From contig NZ_WIXM01000014.1 in assembly GCF_010993965.1 (NCBI RefSeq), positions 1 through 64,000 of the forward strand: a stretch of 64,000 nucleotides of DNA. The letters are read 5' to 3'. The notes under the pieces were generated by a model. It was not told where the DNA came from. It ran no database searches and saw only the letters and a list, made by a program, of their open reading frames with translations. The translations under genes and the position numbers were made by a program. Shown here in pieces: positions 61,941-64,000 of this stretch. Source of the DNA: Gracilibacillus sp. YIM 98692 (lineage in GTDB: Bacteria > Bacillota > Bacilli > Bacillales > Amphibacillaceae). Position 1 is the stretch's first letter; every line of letters starts with the position of its first letter.

Positions 61941-64000
61941 ATGAATCTACCAACCTTTACACATAGGCAAAAGCTAGTGATTGAATTGTTATTTCATGCT
62001 GATCGTCTCATATCTTATCAAGAACTCGCAGAAGAGTTAAATGTAAGTAAACGAACAATTCAACGTGAAATGAATCAATTAAAGAAACAGTTAAAGCCAT
62101 TCTATATAAAGATGAAAAGTAAAGCAGGTGCTGGAATAGAGCTTGTTGGAAATACAAATGATAAACAACAGCTTCAACAGTATCTAAATCAGCAAAAAAT
62201 GAAATCGCATTATAGCATTACAGATAGAAGAGATGGAATAACTTACGATTTAATTGTCTCCAAGGAACCTATCAAACAATATGCATTAAGTAAACAATAT
62301 GATGTAACAGAGGCAACCATTGCAACAGATCTGGAGTTTATAGATAAAAAGTTGCGCAAAGATGAAATCATTCTATTCAAAAGGCCAGGAATAGGTATTT
62401 ATGTAAAAGCTTCTGAGCAGCAAAGAAGACATTACTTATCAAAATTACTCCATAAGGATGTTCCTTTTGAGGAATGGCTGCAATTATTTCATGGGGTAAA
62501 TAAAGAAGATGGTGCAAGTTCGTTGATGGATAATATGATTTACACCCGATTATTAAAAATAGCTAGCAATAATGACATAAATACAATAGAACGTATCGTC
62601 CGTCAAACGCTTCAACAACATACAAACATTGAATTATCAGATAAAAATTATGTTAATTTAATTGTTCATATTCTGCTAACCGTAGAAAGAGTGAAAGCTG
62701 GTAATTTCGTGGAGGACAACAGTTTATCTTTTTCCCTGCAAGAAGATTTAGTTTTCTATCAATTAGCGGATCACATTGTAGAAAGCCTAGAAGAACAATT
62801 TGATATACCGATTCCTAAGATAGAAAAAGAATATATTGCTCTACATTTAGCTGGAGCCCGAGTATCTAAATCCAATTTAGTGACAACGAGTAATGAGGAA
62901 CTCACATGGATTGAATTAACGGATTTATTTATTAACGAAACGGAAAGGCATCTGCAATCCTCTTTACAAGGAGATGAAGTATTACGTGAAGGCTTGATTG
63001 CTCATTTTGCTTCAGCTTTTAACCGGTTGAAATATGGATTACAAATTCATAATCCTATGATAGATAGGATAAAAACCAAATACCAAGACGTATTTAAATC
63101 ATGCTCAAATGCATGTGCTTTTCTCGAGAAAAGATTAAATATTAATATTCCTGAAAGTGAAGTCGGTTACTTAACAATGCATGTAGGGGCATCTAAATTA
63201 AGAGAAGAAGAGGAAATGGTGCAGCATTATCATGTACTCGTTGTTTGTGCCAGCGGATTTGGCACATCAACCTACTTGGCTTCTAATATTAAAAAAGCTA
63301 TGCCGCAATTAATAGTCAAAGAAATTGTATCATTGCATCAACTCCAATCGATGCCAGAAAATAGTTTAGATGTGGATTTTATTATTTCAACTATTTCCCT
63401 TTCAGAAGAAGTAAGCAGTCTTAAAGTAGTAGTTGTCAGCCCTTTTTTAACAGAAGAAGATAAAGAAAATATAAAAAAACATATGGTTCAGTTAGAAAAA
63501 AATACTTATCCCAAAACTAACACCAAAAGTAGTGTGAATATATTAGCAAGATATGGAGCAGCAATGGTTGAAATATTAGACCATTTATATATCACTCCTG
63601 TTACAGCAACTAAGAATGTTGGTTTGTCAGATTTTGTTAATTTGGTAGGGAACCATGCACTAGTCTGTAACAAAGATTTGTTAATAGACGATTTATCTTT
63701 TCGTGAGAAATTAGGTGGATTCGTTTTAGATGGTGTGGCCATGATTCATGCCAAAACAGATGGGGTAAAAGGCTTATTTGCAGGAGTTTTTTGTTTAGAA
63801 AAGCCAACGAATTGGGTGGATGACACTGGACAAGATCAATTTATTCAGACAGCCTTAATATTAGCAACTCCTAAAGATGTTACGACAGAGTATAAAAAAA
63901 TGATTAGTGAAATTAGCGCTTCATTAGCAGATGAAGAATTTATTCAAGTTCTTCATTCGCGAAAGGATCCCTTAATAAGAGAAGTCATCGAATCTATATT
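61941..64000 (+). CDS. PTS-regulated transcriptional activator, MtlR-like (3' end cut by window)
   Basis: At least 686 residues continue off the right edge. Order: HTH (about 18-45, LISYQELAEELNVSKRTIQREM), second HTH (about 105-130, QYDVTEATIATDLEFID), PRD1 with His in LIVHILLTVERV (about 240) and YIALHLAGAR (about 305), PRD2 with YLTMHVGAS (about 416), EIIB-Gat-like domain with Cys in VLVVCASGFGTSTY (about 436) and EIIA-Mtl-like domain with His in VAMIHAKTDGVKG (about 603). Such regulators are phosphorylated by HPr and EII proteins and turn on PTS operons. The aaggagg site is clear. Its PTS partner, if any, lies beyond the edge. Confidence 0.88.
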   Translation, partial: MNLPTFTHRQKLVIELLFHADRLISYQELAEELNVSKRTIQREMNQLKKQLKPFYIKMKSKAGAGIELVGNTNDKQQLQQYLNQQKMKSHYSITDRRDGITYDLIVSKEPIKQYALSKQYDVTEATIATDLEFIDKKLRKDEIILFKRPGIGIYVKASEQQRRHYLSKLLHKDVPFEEWLQLFHGVNKEDGASSLMDNMIYTRLLKIASNNDINTIERIVRQTLQQHTNIELSDKNYVNLIVHILLTVERVKAGNFVEDNSLSFSLQEDLVFYQLADHIVESLEEQFDIPIPKIEKEYIALHLAGARVSKSNLVTTSNEELTWIELTDLFINETERHLQSSLQGDEVLREGLIAHFASAFNRLKYGLQIHNPMIDRIKTKYQDVFKSCSNACAFLEKRLNINIPESEVGYLTMHVGASKLREEEEMVQHYHVLVVCASGFGTSTYLASNIKKAMPQLIVKEIVSLHQLQSMPENSLDVDFIISTISLSEEVSSLKVVVVSPFLTEEDKENIKKHMVQLEKNTYPKTNTKSSVNILARYGAAMVEILDHLYITPVTATKNVGLSDFVNLVGNHALVCNKDLLIDDLSFREKLGGFVLDGVAMIHAKTDGVKGLFAGVFCLEKPTNWVDDTGQDQFIQTALILATPKDVTTEYKKMISEISASLADEEFIQVLHSRKDPLIREVIESI

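Noticed and set aside
1-64000. tRNA, rRNA or prophage regions
   Set aside because: I found no cloverleaf-like clusters, rRNA segments, integrases or phage structural genes on either strand by eye; a covariance-model scan would be decisive.

Overview
The window reads as chromosomal DNA of a low-GC, endospore-forming Bacillota species, most likely a Bacillaceae of the Oceanobacillus/Gracilibacillus/Virgibacillus kind. The evidence is a set of gerA-family germination genes, AGGAGG-type ribosome binding sites, TTG and GTG starts, CcpA-type cre sites, Fur boxes, homologues of Bacillus subtilis malK/malR/maeN and yfmCDE, and a YesMN-type sensor system. The species assignment is inference. The halophile idea rests only on resemblance to that group.

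Layout. 1-3.0 kb: a small coiled-coil-like protein and a striking 713-residue protein, about 514 residues of which are an almost pure Glu-Gln dipeptide repeat. 3.2-3.8 kb: a decayed glucose/sorbosone dehydrogenase gene. 4.0-11.5 kb: a five-gene NRPS-independent siderophore operon (decarboxylase, IucA/IucC synthetase, acetyltransferase, N-monooxygenase, second IucA/IucC synthetase) behind three Fur boxes. Its order matches rhbBCDEF of rhizobactin 1021 (schizokinen type) but lacks the aminotransferase. 11.8-17.8 kb: a membrane-anchored sugar-binding protein, a YesM-like kinase, a YesN-like AraC regulator and an MFS transporter. 17.9-24.5 kb: an EamA exporter, then a malate module (malic enzyme, MalK/MalR two-component system, MaeN symporter with a cre site). 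24.8-28.4 kb: a Fur-regulated YfmC-like iron-siderophore or iron-citrate binding lipoprotein and two FecCD permeases, with no ATPase.

28.4-34 kb: a 39-residue small ORF, a methyltransferase, and a germinant-receptor locus split into convergent halves (gerA-gerC on plus; gerB plus a coupled 43-residue membrane peptide on minus). 34.3-36.1 kb: a sodium:solute symporter with a coupled two-helix small protein. 36.2-41.8 kb: a sulfur module (beta-propeller lipoprotein, double-rhodanese lipoprotein, rhodanese, TusA-like protein, TsuA/YeeE transporter) followed by a NarK-type transporter. 42.6-45.9 kb: a frameshifted hydroxypyruvate isomerase-like gene, a ThuA-like gene, a deoxynucleoside kinase and an AadK-type adenylyltransferase.

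46.0-64 kb is a carbohydrate island. It has a GH32 beta-fructosidase behind a strong promoter with a three-half-site operator, a secreted GH31 alpha-glucosidase behind an 18-bp palindrome, a secreted GH13 amylase and a GH66 dextranase lipoprotein. These are followed by a CUT1 ABC transporter (promoter with overlapping cre), a polyol-type operon (two zinc MDR dehydrogenases, a TIM-barrel epimerase, a SIS-domain isomerase) and the start of an MtlR-like PRD/EIIB/EIIA regulator that runs off the edge. Outside the cell the enzymes should cut alpha-glucans, dextran and fructans to small sugars; the ABC operon probably imports and oxidises a polyol or small saccharide.

A palindromic repeat family of GC-richer character occurs at three places (about 25.95, 41.9 and 56.35 kb). 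Two of the copies lie between the binding-protein gene and the permease genes of ABC transporter loci.
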